A DNA stretch of 26,264 nucleotides from Deinococcus sp. GTDB lineage: Bacteria; Deinococcota; Deinococci; Deinococcales; Deinococcaceae. The position numbers and the translations under genes are program-made. Every line of letters starts with the position of its first letter. The stretch's first letter is position 1. Shown here piece after piece: positions 10,189 to 18,988 of the stretch. The notes beneath the pieces are model-generated. The model saw only the letters and a list, made by a program, of their open reading frames with translations. It searched no databases and had not been told where the DNA came from. The stretch is taken from assembly GCF_018260405.1 (NCBI RefSeq), contig NZ_JAGLBG010000033.1:1-26264 (forward strand), given 5' to 3'.

Positions 10189-11793
10189 GTGAGCCGTATT
10201 TTTTCTTCTTCTCCTGCTTCCGCTTTCTTCTTCTCCTGCTTTCTGCTTGTGGGCGCGGCTCTGTTGCCACAGGCTTCAGAGGCCCAAAGTATCGTTTCAT
10301 CGGGCACCCTGAAGGTGCAGCAGGCCGACGGACTCAGCGAAATGCAGGACGGCGGCGGAATCTGGCAGCCGGTGCAGGGCACCCCTCAGCTTCTTCAGGG
10401 CTTACGTACCGGAACCGGGCGCGTGACCCTGGGCGGCCCGGCTGGGCGGGTGGTGGTGGGCAGCGCCTCCAGATTGCGGGTCTACTCGGGCGAAACGGAC
10501 TTTCAGGAGGGACGCTTTTATCTGGAAGGGGCCGTTCCCGCCTATACCAGTGGCTCACACCTGCAACTGTCTGCTACCGGGCGTGCCCGTGTGGACATCT
10601 CGCCGCTCTCGGCACGCCTCGGGGTCATGAGTGGCACGGTGCGCGTGGCGTCCGGAGCCAAAACGGTGCTGGTCGCCGCTGGACAGCAGTTCGATTTCAA
10701 AAAAGCGCAGGTCAGTCCTTTCAGTGAAACTGACCCCTGGTACGCGGCGCAGTTTACCGGTGCAGGCGACGCGACGGTGCAGGCCCTGCGCGGTCAGGTC
10801 GAGGTTCTGTCCCCGAATACGGGGCCACAGCCCGCGCAGATCGGTGACTCGCTGGGCGAGAACCAGAGCCTGAGAACCCGCGCCGGAGCCTGGGCCGAAC
10901 TGGGATTTACGGGCGGTGGCTACCTGCGCCTGACTGAAGAGAGCGAACTGAGAGTGATGGCCGTCGAAAAGACCTCCCAGGGGCGCGAGGTGACCCTGCA
11001 ACTGCTGCGCGGCCATGTCTGGAACGTGGTGCAAAAGGGGCAGGGCGGCTACCGCCTGAATACCCCGGTGGTCAGCACGGCGGTGCGCGGCACACGCTTT
11101 CGTGTAGACGCCACGGGTCTGGTCAAGGTCATAGAAGGCCAGGTGGAGCTGCCCAGCGACGACGGGGCCAACATCAGTAGCGGAGAGCAAAAGCAGCAGG
11201 GACAGCCCAAAGCCGCCTTACAACTCGACGATCTGGACCGCTTCAATAGCGCCCTCGATGCCCAGCGGGCACTACCGCAGCACCTACGGTTCAAAGGGCC
11301 ACTGCGCCAGTCACAGACCCCGGTGCTGAGCGTGGAAGCGCGTCCGGACACGGTCATCTCGGTTCAGGCCGTGCCCCAGGGAACAGGGGCCGTCCGGGTT
11401 CAAATGGCGGCCACGGGCGACCCGGCCACCGGCAAATTTGAACTGCAATCGGCCCAACTTCCTGATGGCCCCTACACCCTGGAACTGACCGCCCTGCGCT
11501 TCGGCCAGCAGCAGCACTGGAGCTGGCCCATCGTTATAGACCGCACGCCGCCGCAGCTCGGTGGGGTCAAGGTCACCTTCAGGGGCCGGGTGATGCAGGT
11601 CAGCGGGGAAGCGAGCGACTCTGCCCCTGGCAACCGACCCATGCAACTGCTGATCAGCAACGGTGAGCTGCGAGCTGCGCGGCAGGTCAGAGGCCAGTTC
11701 CGTGTGATTCTGCCCGCGCCGCCGCACCCCGCTGCAAGCGACCTTACCCTGGCCGATAGCGCCGGAAACGTCACCCATGTCCATCTTCCCTGA
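10189..11793 (+). CDS. Secreted FecR-domain protein
   Basis: A 534-residue exported protein. Residues 1-33 form a signal peptide (positively charged start, Phe/Leu core, end at about ASEA-QS). The mature part has two FecR-like beta-rich regions: about 60-170 (GVMSGTVRVASGAKTVLVAAG) and about 195-322, the second with the diagnostic NTPVVSTAVRGTRFRV (about 291-306). The C-terminal 150 residues look like one or two Ig-like beta domains (YTLELTALRF, IDRTPPQLGGVKV). FecR domains face the periplasm and often relay signals to membrane partners. The gene overlaps the CHASE2-GGDEF gene by 17 bases, so the two are co-translated and probably act together. The start is GTG 10189, set by the -10 box. The ligand is unknown. 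Confidence 0.85.
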   Translation: MSRIFSSSPASAFFFSCFLLVGAALLPQASEAQSIVSSGTLKVQQADGLSEMQDGGGIWQPVQGTPQLLQGLRTGTGRVTLGGPAGRVVVGSASRLRVYSGETDFQEGRFYLEGAVPAYTSGSHLQLSATGRARVDISPLSARLGVMSGTVRVASGAKTVLVAAGQQFDFKKAQVSPFSETDPWYAAQFTGAGDATVQALRGQVEVLSPNTGPQPAQIGDSLGENQSLRTRAGAWAELGFTGGGYLRLTEESELRVMAVEKTSQGREVTLQLLRGHVWNVVQKGQGGYRLNTPVVSTAVRGTRFRVDATGLVKVIEGQVELPSDDGANISSGEQKQQGQPKAALQLDDLDRFNSALDAQRALPQHLRFKGPLRQSQTPVLSVEARPDTVISVQAVPQGTGAVRVQMAATGDPATGKFELQSAQLPDGPYTLELTALRFGQQQHWSWPIVIDRTPPQLGGVKVTFRGRVMQVSGEASDSAPGNRPMQLLISNGELRAARQVRGQFRVILPAPPHPAASDLTLADSAGNVTHVHLP

Positions 11794-13264
11794 AACCGCA
11801 GGCCGCACAGGGTCGCTTCAGCAGTACACCCTACCGCTGGCGGCCCTGCTGGGGCTGGCCCTGGCCGTGGGCATCCCGGACAACCCCCGACTGGACAACG
11901 CGCTGAACCGAGCCTTTCCGTCAGCGCTTGACCCGCGCATCGTGGTGGTCGGCATTGACGACGCCAGCCTGCGGGATTATGGCCGCCTGGAGCAGTGGCC
12001 GCGCGCCTTGTATGCCCAGGCGCTGCACAACCTGAACGAGGCCGGGGCCAGGGTGATCGGCCTGGACGTCTTGCTAAGCGACCCCGCCCCGGCTGACCAC
12101 GCCCTGCGAACCGCCCTGAACCAGCCGAATCTGGTGCGCTCCCTGACCCCAGAAGACTATTTTGCCGGGCACCGCCCCACTTCGCCGGGCGGAGTCGGGG
12201 TGCTCAATGCCCCCAGGGCTCAGGGCGTCAGTGAGGTACAAACCGCCTACGCCGCTGGTAACTCGGGCACACTGCTGCCCAGCTTCGCGGCCCAGGTTGC
12301 CAGAGGAGCCGGGCAACCGCTGCGAGCCGACACCACCCCGCACCTAATCGGGTACGTTCCAGCGGAACAGATGCTGCAAAAAACGGTTTCTTTCCGCGAC
12401 GTGGTCAATGGCAATATCCGCTTCGGCGATTTTCAGAACCGCGCCGTGCTGATTGGGGAAACGGCCAGCGGGCTGGGCAACATCCTGCTGCCGGACATAG
12501 ATGGCCGCTCGGTGTCCGGCATACTGCTCCAGGCGCGGGCGGTCTCGGCGCTGCTCACGCCGCCTTTTCAGCGCTTTCCCCTGTGGCTGACGGCCTGCCT
12601 GTGCGTGCTGATCGGGGGGGCCGTGGTCACCATGCGCGGTTACTGGGGGTTTGTCATCGCCGCAGCTGTGCTGATGCTCTGCGTCGTGGGTTGGCATTTC
12701 CAGCTGGTGATTCCGGGCGTGACCCTCTCGCTGGCCGCCATCCTGAGCAGCGCCCTGGTGACCTTCGAGCAGTGGTGGCTGGCCCGCAGACTGAGCCTGC
12801 GCGACCCCCTGACCAGCGTCGGCAACCGCCTGGCGCTGAGCCGCACCCTCGAAAAACGCTGGCCCGCCCGCGAAAGCCAGCCTATTACCGTGCTGGTCGC
12901 CGACATCAACGAACTGCGGCGCGTCAATGAGCAGTACGGACGGCTGGAGGGCGAAAGGGCGCTGCGCGAACTGGCCCAGCGCCTGGAGCGGGCGGCCGGG
13001 CGCAAAGACGTCACCTACCGCTGGGGACCGGAAGAATTCGCGGTGGTCGTACCCACGGGCCAGACCCAGGACATCACGGCCCTGACCGAAACGTACCAGC
13101 AGGCTTGTGCCGACTTCCGGTACGCCGACATTTCCCTGCACGTCAACCTGGGAAGCGCCACCACCGCGCCCAGTATCCTGACTCCCGGCGACCTGCTAGA
13201 AGCGGCCAGCCGCCAGCGCTACCGCCTGAAATACGAGCGGGAGTGCGAGCAGCAGGGTAGTTAA
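11777..13264 (+). CDS. CHASE2-domain membrane sensor with degenerate GGDEF domain
   Basis: A 495-residue protein. One N-terminal membrane segment (about 18-34) precedes an extracytoplasmic CHASE2 domain (about 35-262; PRIVVVGIDDASL, WPRALYAQAL, GARVIGLDVLLSDP, RAVLIGETA). Three membrane helices follow (about 268-332), then a cytoplasmic GGDEF-type domain (about 340-490; DPLTSVGNRLAL). The catalytic signature reads GPEEF (417-421), with proline replacing the second glycine. The metal-site motif reads ADINELRRVNEQYG, keeping Asp376 but changing other usual residues; no RxxD inhibitory site is seen in front. It is probably a weak or inactive diguanylate cyclase, or a c-di-GMP/GTP-binding receptor. 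It overlaps the FecR gene by 17 bases. The start ATG lies in the end of fecR without a good Shine-Dalgarno. Confidence 0.87.
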   Translation: MSIFPETAGRTGSLQQYTLPLAALLGLALAVGIPDNPRLDNALNRAFPSALDPRIVVVGIDDASLRDYGRLEQWPRALYAQALHNLNEAGARVIGLDVLLSDPAPADHALRTALNQPNLVRSLTPEDYFAGHRPTSPGGVGVLNAPRAQGVSEVQTAYAAGNSGTLLPSFAAQVARGAGQPLRADTTPHLIGYVPAEQMLQKTVSFRDVVNGNIRFGDFQNRAVLIGETASGLGNILLPDIDGRSVSGILLQARAVSALLTPPFQRFPLWLTACLCVLIGGAVVTMRGYWGFVIAAAVLMLCVVGWHFQLVIPGVTLSLAAILSSALVTFEQWWLARRLSLRDPLTSVGNRLALSRTLEKRWPARESQPITVLVADINELRRVNEQYGRLEGERALRELAQRLERAAGRKDVTYRWGPEEFAVVVPTGQTQDITALTETYQQACADFRYADISLHVNLGSATTAPSILTPGDLLEAASRQRYRLKYERECEQQGS

Positions 13265-13266
13265 GG

Positions 13267-13400
13267 ACAACCAAGTTTGCGTAAAGACAAACCGAGCAGA
13301 GCGAGTATGGGAAAAGGTGCGGCCCAGTGTGAGTGTAGGGCCAGTGTGAGTGTAGGGATAGCCTGGTGGTTTGGTCATCCCTACACGGTCACTTGGTTGT
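13267..13400. repeat. Small non-coding element with 10-bp inverted ends
   Basis: Begins 3 bases after the GGDEF gene stop with ACAACCAAGT (13267-13276) and ends with its inverse ACTTGGTTGT (13391-13400), 134 bp in all. Inside are a perfect 17-bp tandem duplication (13324-13340 and 13341-13357; CCAGTGTGAGTGTAGGG) and an inverted pair GTGTAGGGAT/ATCCCTACAC able to form a hairpin. No T-run follows, so it is not an obvious terminator. An open frame crossing it on the minus strand is not credible. Confidence 0.65.
13324..13357 (+). repeat. Two perfect tandem copies of a 17-bp unit
   Basis: CCAGTGTGAGTGTAGGG occurs twice head to tail with no mismatch inside the element at 13267-13400. Copy number may vary between strains. 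Confidence 0.9.
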
Positions 13401-13403
13401 ACT

Positions 13404-13620
13404 TAGAGCATTTTGCATAAAGATGAGGCGCTTTTGATCATCTTCATGCTGAGTAGACAGGCAGAACTCATCCGGGTGCGGCTAGACCCCTTCATGGGCG
13501 CCGCTGTGCCCAAGACAGCGAGTGAAGAGAGAGCAGGACGAACCTGTCAAGCTGCGCAGCAGGGAATGGAGCGAACGACGCTATCTACGCCGACGTGCGC
13601 GCCATTTGAAGCACTGCTCT
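13404..13620. repeat. Palindromic small repeat (SNR/MITE-like), copy C, diverged
   Basis: Starts TAGAGCATTTTGC and ends GCACTGCTCT, so the ends are short inverted repeats (AGAGCA.../...TGCTCT). A hairpin at the left, GCATAAAGATGA with TCATCTTCATGC (11 of 12), matches the hairpin position of copy B. The inner GCGAGTGAAGAGAGAGCAGG resembles the AACGAGTGAACAAGAAAGAG of copy B. A 69-codon open frame lies inside but has no coding support. With the element at 13267 it fills the 370-base gap before the DUF4259-like gene. Confidence 0.6.
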
Positions 13621-13634
13621 GAAAAGCTTTTCAG

Positions 13635-14039
13635 CTACGCCGGGAACCGCTGGCGCAGTTGCTGAACTCCGGCGCTCCAGGCCGTAGCGTCCCCGGGTTC
13701 ATCCCACAGGTCGGGCAGTTCGCTGCCGGGGCCAAGCACCCGTTGCAGGGCATTGCGGGCCGACGTTCGCAAGGGTTCAACAGCCTGCGGGTCGGCCTGC
13801 TGCACCCACACGCGCAGCCCGGCGTCGGTGATGCGCGAGGTGTCGCCCGCCAGCACAGCGCTCAGGATCTCGGCGGCGGCGACCACCCGGCAGCCCTCCT
13901 CGGCCTCGATAAAGTCCATATCGGCGTCCAGCACCACGTCGAAAGCCTCGCCCAGTGCATAGTCGCCGTCTTGCATAACCTCCTCTACAAAGTCTTTAGC
14001 AGCGTCGTTGTCAAAGGGGCCAGTGTCCCAAATCTTCAT
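13635..14039 (-). CDS. DUF4259-like protein
   Basis: A 134-residue cytoplasmic protein beginning MKIWDTGPFDNDAAKDFVEE, the diagnostic opening of the DUF4259 family (usually GxWGxGxFDNDxAxDW). The rest is mostly helical and acidic (DVVLDADMDFIEAEEGCRVVAAAEILSA region at about 32-60). The function of the family is unknown. The ATG at 14039 is preferred over the in-frame start at 14069 because a -10 box (TATGCT) lies 6 nt upstream of it and the longer version would include this box. The gene appears to be monocistronic, downstream of ispG on the same strand with its own promoter. Confidence 0.8.
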   Translation of the reverse strand: MKIWDTGPFDNDAAKDFVEEVMQDGDYALGEAFDVVLDADMDFIEAEEGCRVVAAAEILSAVLAGDTSRITDAGLRVWVQQADPQAVEPLRTSARNALQRVLGPGSELPDLWDEPGDATAWSAGVQQLRQRFPA

Positions 14040-14045
14040 GGTTCC

Positions 14046-14051
14046 AGCATA
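14046..14051 (-). promoter_or_regulatory. -10 box TATGCT of the DUF4259-like gene, leaderless layout
   Basis: TATGCT is followed by 6 nt and the ATG at 14039; there is no Shine-Dalgarno. Confidence 0.55.
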
Positions 14052-14177
14052 AGGATTACCCTTGCCCATGTCTCTATCTCGCCAGGATCACCAGTCACTT
14101 GCGGTGTGGGCCTGCGCCTGTGCCGGGCGCGGTGTGGGCCTGTTCGGGGACGCAGCAGCGAGCCTGAACACCTTCGG

Positions 14178-15401
<1,224 letters not shown>

Positions 15402-15407
15402 GCCCAA

Positions 15408-15413
15408 AGTTTA
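15408..15413 (-). promoter_or_regulatory. -10 box TAAACT of ispG, leaderless layout
   Basis: TAAACT is followed by 6 nt and the ATG at 15401, without a Shine-Dalgarno. Confidence 0.6.
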
Positions 15414-15593
15414 CGCGCCGCCGCCCCAAACATGGCAGGCCAGCTCTCAATATCCGGCCCTCAGCGGCGGGGGCGGCGAGACCCGCATACGGCCCCCTAC
15501 AGCTACGCCACAGGGCGAGCAGGAGCGCAGAGGACTGCCCCGGTGCTAGTGGCAGCGTCGCCCCAAGCGGAGTTGCCTACCGCGTAGCCACGC

Positions 15594-15599
15594 TACAGT
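15594..15599 (+). promoter_or_regulatory. -10 box TACAGT of the 133-residue gene, leaderless layout
   Basis: TACAGT is followed by the 6-nt CACCAC and the ATG at 15606. Confidence 0.55.
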
Positions 15600-15605
15600 C
15601 ACCAC

Positions 15606-16007
15606 ATGGTGAATTTCAGTGAAGTGGTGGCCTTCTCACGCAACGCACAACTGCGGCAAGAAGAGCGCGAACGTAACGATCAGGCCTTTGTCGAGGATGT
15701 CATGACGGCGGTGCGTGAACAGGTCGAGGAAGGCGGCGGCGGCCTAAGCGCCACGGGCGCATGGACACGCGTGGGAGAGAACACCATGAACACCTACCAG
15801 CTGACCTTTCCAGACGGCTGCAACGTGCAGGAAGTGCAGCTGACCGTAGCCGGGCACGTCGAGCCGAAGAAAAACGTGTTCATGGTCAGCCCGACCAACC
15901 GCAACGCCGAACCTAAACCCGTCAAGGACCGCGCCGAAGCCGCCTCACTGGTGTTCGACTATCTGCTGAACGTCGTTAAGGAAATCCGCCAGCTGCACGA
16001 ACGCTGA
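15606..16007 (+). CDS. Uncharacterised 133-residue protein
   Basis: No family is recognised. The protein is hydrophilic and has no signal peptide or membrane segment. Residues 1-40 are probably a charged helix (LRQEERERNDQAFVEDVMTA), followed by a glycine-rich turn (EEGGGGLS), a beta-rich middle (NTYQLTFPDGCNVQEVQLTV, about 61-80; NVFMVSPTN) and a C-terminal helix (AEAASLVFDYLLNVVKEIRQL). A single cysteine (about 71) argues against a metal site. The leaderless -10 layout, GC-rich third positions and a clean start support it as a real gene. It is divergent from ispG, with no clue to function. The 89 bases after it contain no convincing terminator. Confidence 0.75.
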   Translation: MVNFSEVVAFSRNAQLRQEERERNDQAFVEDVMTAVREQVEEGGGGLSATGAWTRVGENTMNTYQLTFPDGCNVQEVQLTVAGHVEPKKNVFMVSPTNRNAEPKPVKDRAEAASLVFDYLLNVVKEIRQLHER

Positions 16008-16096
16008 GACTATTCAGTACCACTCATGGTGGCCTGAGACAAGGCACATAACGCCCCCCTTTGCTCTCACGGCCCCTTCTCTGAGAAAGCCAAGGC

Positions 16097-16804
16097 TCAA
16101 AGCGGCGCGGTGAACCTGGCCTGATCCTGAATGTGCCCGTCTAGCAGGTGCAACGTGCGGTCGGCGTAAGCCGCCAGGTGGTCGTCGTGCGTGACCAGCA
16201 GCACCCCGGCGCCCTGTTCACGGGCCAGGGCAACCAGCAGCGACGCCACTGTCTCGGCGTTGACGCGGTCTAAGCTGCCAGTCGGTTCATCGGCCAGCAC
16301 CACAGCAGGCGCACAGGCCAGGGCGCGGGCCACCGCTACCCGCTGCCGCTCGCCGCCACTCAGCACGCCGGGCAGATCGCCAGCACGCCCAGCCAGACCG
16401 ACCCGTTCCAGCAGGGCCAGCGCCCATCCCTGGTCGGCCTGGCCGCTGAGCATGCCCGGCACCCGCACGTTTTGCATGACGCTCAGGTCTTCAAGCAGGT
16501 AATGGTGCTGAAACACCAGCCCCAGCCGCCCAGCCCGGCGCGTGGCCCGGGCCTGGGTGTCGAGGGTATCGGCCCGCACGCCGTCCCACCAGATTTCGCC
16601 GTGCTGGGGCAGGTCGAGGCCGCCGAGCAGATGCAGCAGCGTACTTTTTCCGCTGCCCGACGGCCCCGTAACCGCCACGACTTCGCCGCGCCGCACCGCC
16701 AGACTAACCCCGTGTAGCACCTCGGTTCCGGCAAAGCCGTGCCGGATATCGCAGGCTTCCAGCGCGGGCGGAACATCAGCAGGTAGGGGCGGGGCAACAG
16801 ACAC
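16097..16804 (-). CDS. LolD/MacB-type ABC transporter ATPase
   Basis: A 235-residue ATP-binding subunit. Walker A TGPSGSGKST (46-55), Q-loop VFQHHYLLEDLSVMQNV (97-113), signature LSGGERQRVAVARAL (148-162), Walker B AVVLADEPTGSLD (167-179), switch VTHD (204-207). The EPTGSLD motif and the length are typical of the LolD/MacB/FtsE-like group serving lipoprotein release or MacB-type exporters. No LolC/E-type permease is adjacent. The start is uncertain: the GTG at 16804 is 7 nt after TAGGAT, whereas the ATG at 16813 lies inside that box; a longer frame reaches 16867 but runs through a palindromic repeat. The GTG is preferred. It is divergent from the LysW-like gene. Confidence 0.88.
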   Translation of the reverse strand: MSVAPPLPADVPPALEACDIRHGFAGTEVLHGVSLAVRRGEVVAVTGPSGSGKSTLLHLLGGLDLPQHGEIWWDGVRADTLDTQARATRRAGRLGLVFQHHYLLEDLSVMQNVRVPGMLSGQADQGWALALLERVGLAGRAGDLPGVLSGGERQRVAVARALACAPAVVLADEPTGSLDRVNAETVASLLVALAREQGAGVLLVTHDDHLAAYADRTLHLLDGHIQDQARFTAPL

Positions 16805-16811
16805 GGGGCGC

Positions 16812-16817
16812 ATCCTA
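16812..16817 (-). promoter_or_regulatory. -10 box TAGGAT of the LolD-like gene, at a repeat edge
   Basis: TAGGAT on the minus strand is followed by 7 nt and the GTG at 16804. Its first two bases, TA, are the terminal dinucleotide of the palindromic repeat at 16816-16873. Confidence 0.5.
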
Positions 16818-16873
16818 GAGCATTTGTGCCGCAGACAGATTCTCGGGGGCGTTCTGTGCTGCGCCATGCTCTA
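16816..16873. repeat. TA-flanked palindromic small repeat, copy D, in a divergent promoter
   Basis: A 58-bp unit starting TAGAGCAT and ending ATGCTCTA, with partly symmetric interior (GCCGCAGACAGA against the inverse GGCGCAGCACAG). It shares the TAGAGCA end with copies A and C. It fills nearly all the space between two divergent genes, and its ends merge with their -10 boxes. Confidence 0.7.
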
Positions 16874-16877
16874 GAAT
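16872..16877 (+). promoter_or_regulatory. -10 box TAGAAT of the LysW-like gene, at a repeat edge
   Basis: TAGAAT is followed by 6 nt and the ATG at 16884. The TA comes from the right end of the palindromic repeat. This box decides the ATG over an in-frame TTG at 16878. Confidence 0.6.
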
Positions 16878-16883
16878 TTGCGA

Positions 16884-17213
16884 ATGGCAACCCTGGAAAT
16901 CGACTGCCCCGTCTGCGGCGAGGTGCTGGAACTAACCGAGCAAGACCGCGACGGGCTGCAAGTCGGGGACGTAATCGTGTGCGACTCGTGCAGCGCGGAA
17001 ATGGAAGTCACCCGCAACGGCGAAGGCGAAGAATTCGAGCTGGAACTGCTGGGGATCTTGACCATCTGCCCCAACTGCGACGAGGAGTTTGAAGTCACCG
17101 AAGACATGCTGGCCGCCGCGCCCGTCATTGAAAGCAGCGACGGCGTGACGGTCAGCCTGGTCGATTGCCCGCACTGTCAGGCCAGGATCGAACTCGAACT
17201 GGCCGACGACTGA
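16884..17213 (+). CDS. Tandem LysW-like zinc-ribbon protein
   Basis: A 109-residue, strongly acidic protein. Residues 1-56 resemble LysW, the carrier protein of the aminoadipate lysine pathway: IDCPVCGEVLELTE (Cys8, Cys11), then VGDVIVCDSCSAEMEVT (Cys33, Cys36) and an acidic FELELL strand. Residues 57-109 repeat the plan: ICPNCDEEFEVTE (Cys62, Cys65) and LVDCPHCQARIELEL (Cys95, Cys98). So there are two CxxC...CxxC modules, enough for two zinc ions. True LysW is about 54 residues and ends in EDWGE, whose terminal Glu carries the substrate; this protein ends ELADD and lacks that tail. It may therefore be a LysW paralogue with another job, or a carrier with a different end. Third-party confirmation by structure or phylogeny is absent. 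Leaderless start. Confidence 0.75.
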   Translation: MATLEIDCPVCGEVLELTEQDRDGLQVGDVIVCDSCSAEMEVTRNGEGEEFELELLGILTICPNCDEEFEVTEDMLAAAPVIESSDGVTVSLVDCPHCQARIELELADD

Positions 17214-17263
17214 GCGCGGCGCTACTTCAACAGCGCTAGTCCAATAGGGCCACTTCAATAGGG

Positions 17264-18988
17264 TCAGTCCAGCGCGTCCAGCCGGGTCCAGCCCAGACGC
17301 AGGCTGAGCCACACGCCCAGCACCGTTACCAGCAGCAGGCCCAGCAGTCCCAGCACACCTTCGGGGGTGCTCAGGGCGCTGTAGCCAGGAAACAGTTCGG
17401 GACGCAGCACGCTGGCCGTGGCCGGTTTAGCCAGCAGCAGCAGGCTCAGCACCGAGTACAGCAGGCTCAGGCCCATGAAGGCCAGGCCGCCCGGACTGAC
17501 GCCGATTTCGCTGGGGTTGTCGGCGTCGAATCTGGGCGCGGCGGCTCCCAGGCCCACACCCAGCGCAGGAATCACGAAGGCGCTACTCAGGCTGACCAGA
17601 ATGCTAAGCAGCACCAGCGTCGGCCCCAGCGCCATGCTGTGGGCGCTGACCACGCCCAGCACCATGCCCAGCACCAGCGTGACCGGCAGCACGCTCAGGT
17701 ATTTGCTCAGCACGATCTGACGCGGGCTAATCGGGCCAGTTCGCAGCAGCCAGTAGGCCCTGGCCTCGGTGCTGACGGCGGGAAAAGCCAGCCGCGTGGC
17801 GACCCCCGACACGATAAAGCCCTGAAAAGCCAGCTGGATGTACCCCAAGATGCCCCGGAACTGCGGCACCGGGATAGGTACCGCCCGCACACTGACCAGA
17901 TATACGCCCGCCAGCGCCACGACAATAAGCAACTGACTCCACTGGGTCGGGTCGCGCAGGGTCAGGCGCAAGTCCTTGTAGGCGAGGCTGCCCGCTGGCC
18001 CCAGGTCGGCAAACCAGAGCTCGGTAGCAGAGGCGCGGCGTGGCGTGGGGTCCAGCCTGGGCGTGCTGCTGTCTAGCGCCCGTGCCCAGCCTTCTTGATA
18101 GGCGCGGGTCGCCAGCCAGGTCGCGCCGCCCAGGAGGAGAGCCGTTAGCAGCAGCAGCGGCAACAGCGAAGGCGCCAGTTGCCCGTGCGCCGCCCGCCAG
18201 ATGCCCTGCGAGGCCCACGACGGCGGCAACAACGGGCTGCTTGGACTGGCAAAGTTGCGCAGCAGTTCCTCGAACTTGGCCGGGTCGTTCATCTTCTGGA
18301 TCAGCACCTCGGGCCGCACTGCCCGGATCACGTACACCAGCGCGGCGCTGATGAGCACGCCCAGCGCGGTACTCACCTCGCGCACGCGGCCCACCGGAGC
18401 CACCCGCATCAGCCCCACGGCCAGCAGCGCTCCCAGGCCCACCGGCGCGGCAAAGGTCAGCAGCGCGGCCCCCACGATCACCAGATAAGCCCACCAGGGC
18501 GCAGCGAAATAGACCGCCACGGTCAGCAGCAGCGGCAGCATAAGGAAGGTGGGCACCAGCGCCGTGTTCAGGAACGTCTCGAAAACCTTGAGGCCAAACA
18601 CCTGCCGCGTGGGCAGCGGCTGGGTCAGTAAAAAGTTGAGGTCTTCACTGAGGTAAAGGGTCTGAATAGCCGCCGTCGTGGCGCTGAAGGTCACGCCGCT
18701 TGACAGGGTAATCAGACCGATTTCCAGCACCCGCCCGAAGACGTTCGTACCGATGTCGCCAAAACTGCCCAGAAAGTGCAGCGCCTTCCAGGTGCCGTAG
18801 ATTTCGCCCCACACCAGCAGCAGGGCCAGCCCCCCGACCAGCAAATAGCCCCACTTAGGCGCACGCCTGAAGGAATGCCCCAGCGAAAGCCACTTCAGGC
18901 GCAGCAGACTGGGCCGCTGGCCGGTCTGGTTTCTGGGCCGCTGGCCGGGCAGGTCGCTGGCCGGGGTGGGGTGTGGCCCGCTGCTCAA
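17264..18988 (-). CDS. ABC exporter membrane protein, large permease
   Basis: A 574-residue multi-spanning membrane protein with about 12 hydrophobic segments; clear ones lie at about 45-62, 84-100, 145-190, 207-222, 270-292, 350-370, 425-490 and 505-570. Conserved-looking cytoplasmic parts include LNFLLTQPLPTRQVFGLK (about 116-133) and AYWLLRTGPISPRQIVLSKY (about 411-430), a pattern repeated in the two halves and typical of ABC-2-like exporters whose permease is a fused double unit. The family name cannot be fixed; it is similar to proteins annotated as putative ABC exporters. It starts at TTG 18988, overlapping the stop of the ATPase gene (TTGA), so the two are translationally coupled. The transported substrate is unknown. 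Confidence 0.85.
   Translation of the reverse strand: MSSGPHPTPASDLPGQRPRNQTGQRPSLLRLKWLSLGHSFRRAPKWGYLLVGGLALLLVWGEIYGTWKALHFLGSFGDIGTNVFGRVLEIGLITLSSGVTFSATTAAIQTLYLSEDLNFLLTQPLPTRQVFGLKVFETFLNTALVPTFLMLPLLLTVAVYFAAPWWAYLVIVGAALLTFAAPVGLGALLAVGLMRVAPVGRVREVSTALGVLISAALVYVIRAVRPEVLIQKMNDPAKFEELLRNFASPSSPLLPPSWASQGIWRAAHGQLAPSLLPLLLLTALLLGGATWLATRAYQEGWARALDSSTPRLDPTPRRASATELWFADLGPAGSLAYKDLRLTLRDPTQWSQLLIVVALAGVYLVSVRAVPIPVPQFRGILGYIQLAFQGFIVSGVATRLAFPAVSTEARAYWLLRTGPISPRQIVLSKYLSVLPVTLVLGMVLGVVSAHSMALGPTLVLLSILVSLSSAFVIPALGVGLGAAAPRFDADNPSEIGVSPGGLAFMGLSLLYSVLSLLLLAKPATASVLRPELFPGYSALSTPEGVLGLLGLLLVTVLGVWLSLRLGWTRLDALD

Noticed and set aside
13413..13622. 69-residue plus-strand frame and a 60-residue minus-strand frame at 13196-13378
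   Set aside because: Both lie mostly inside small repeats; neither has a start signal or family match.
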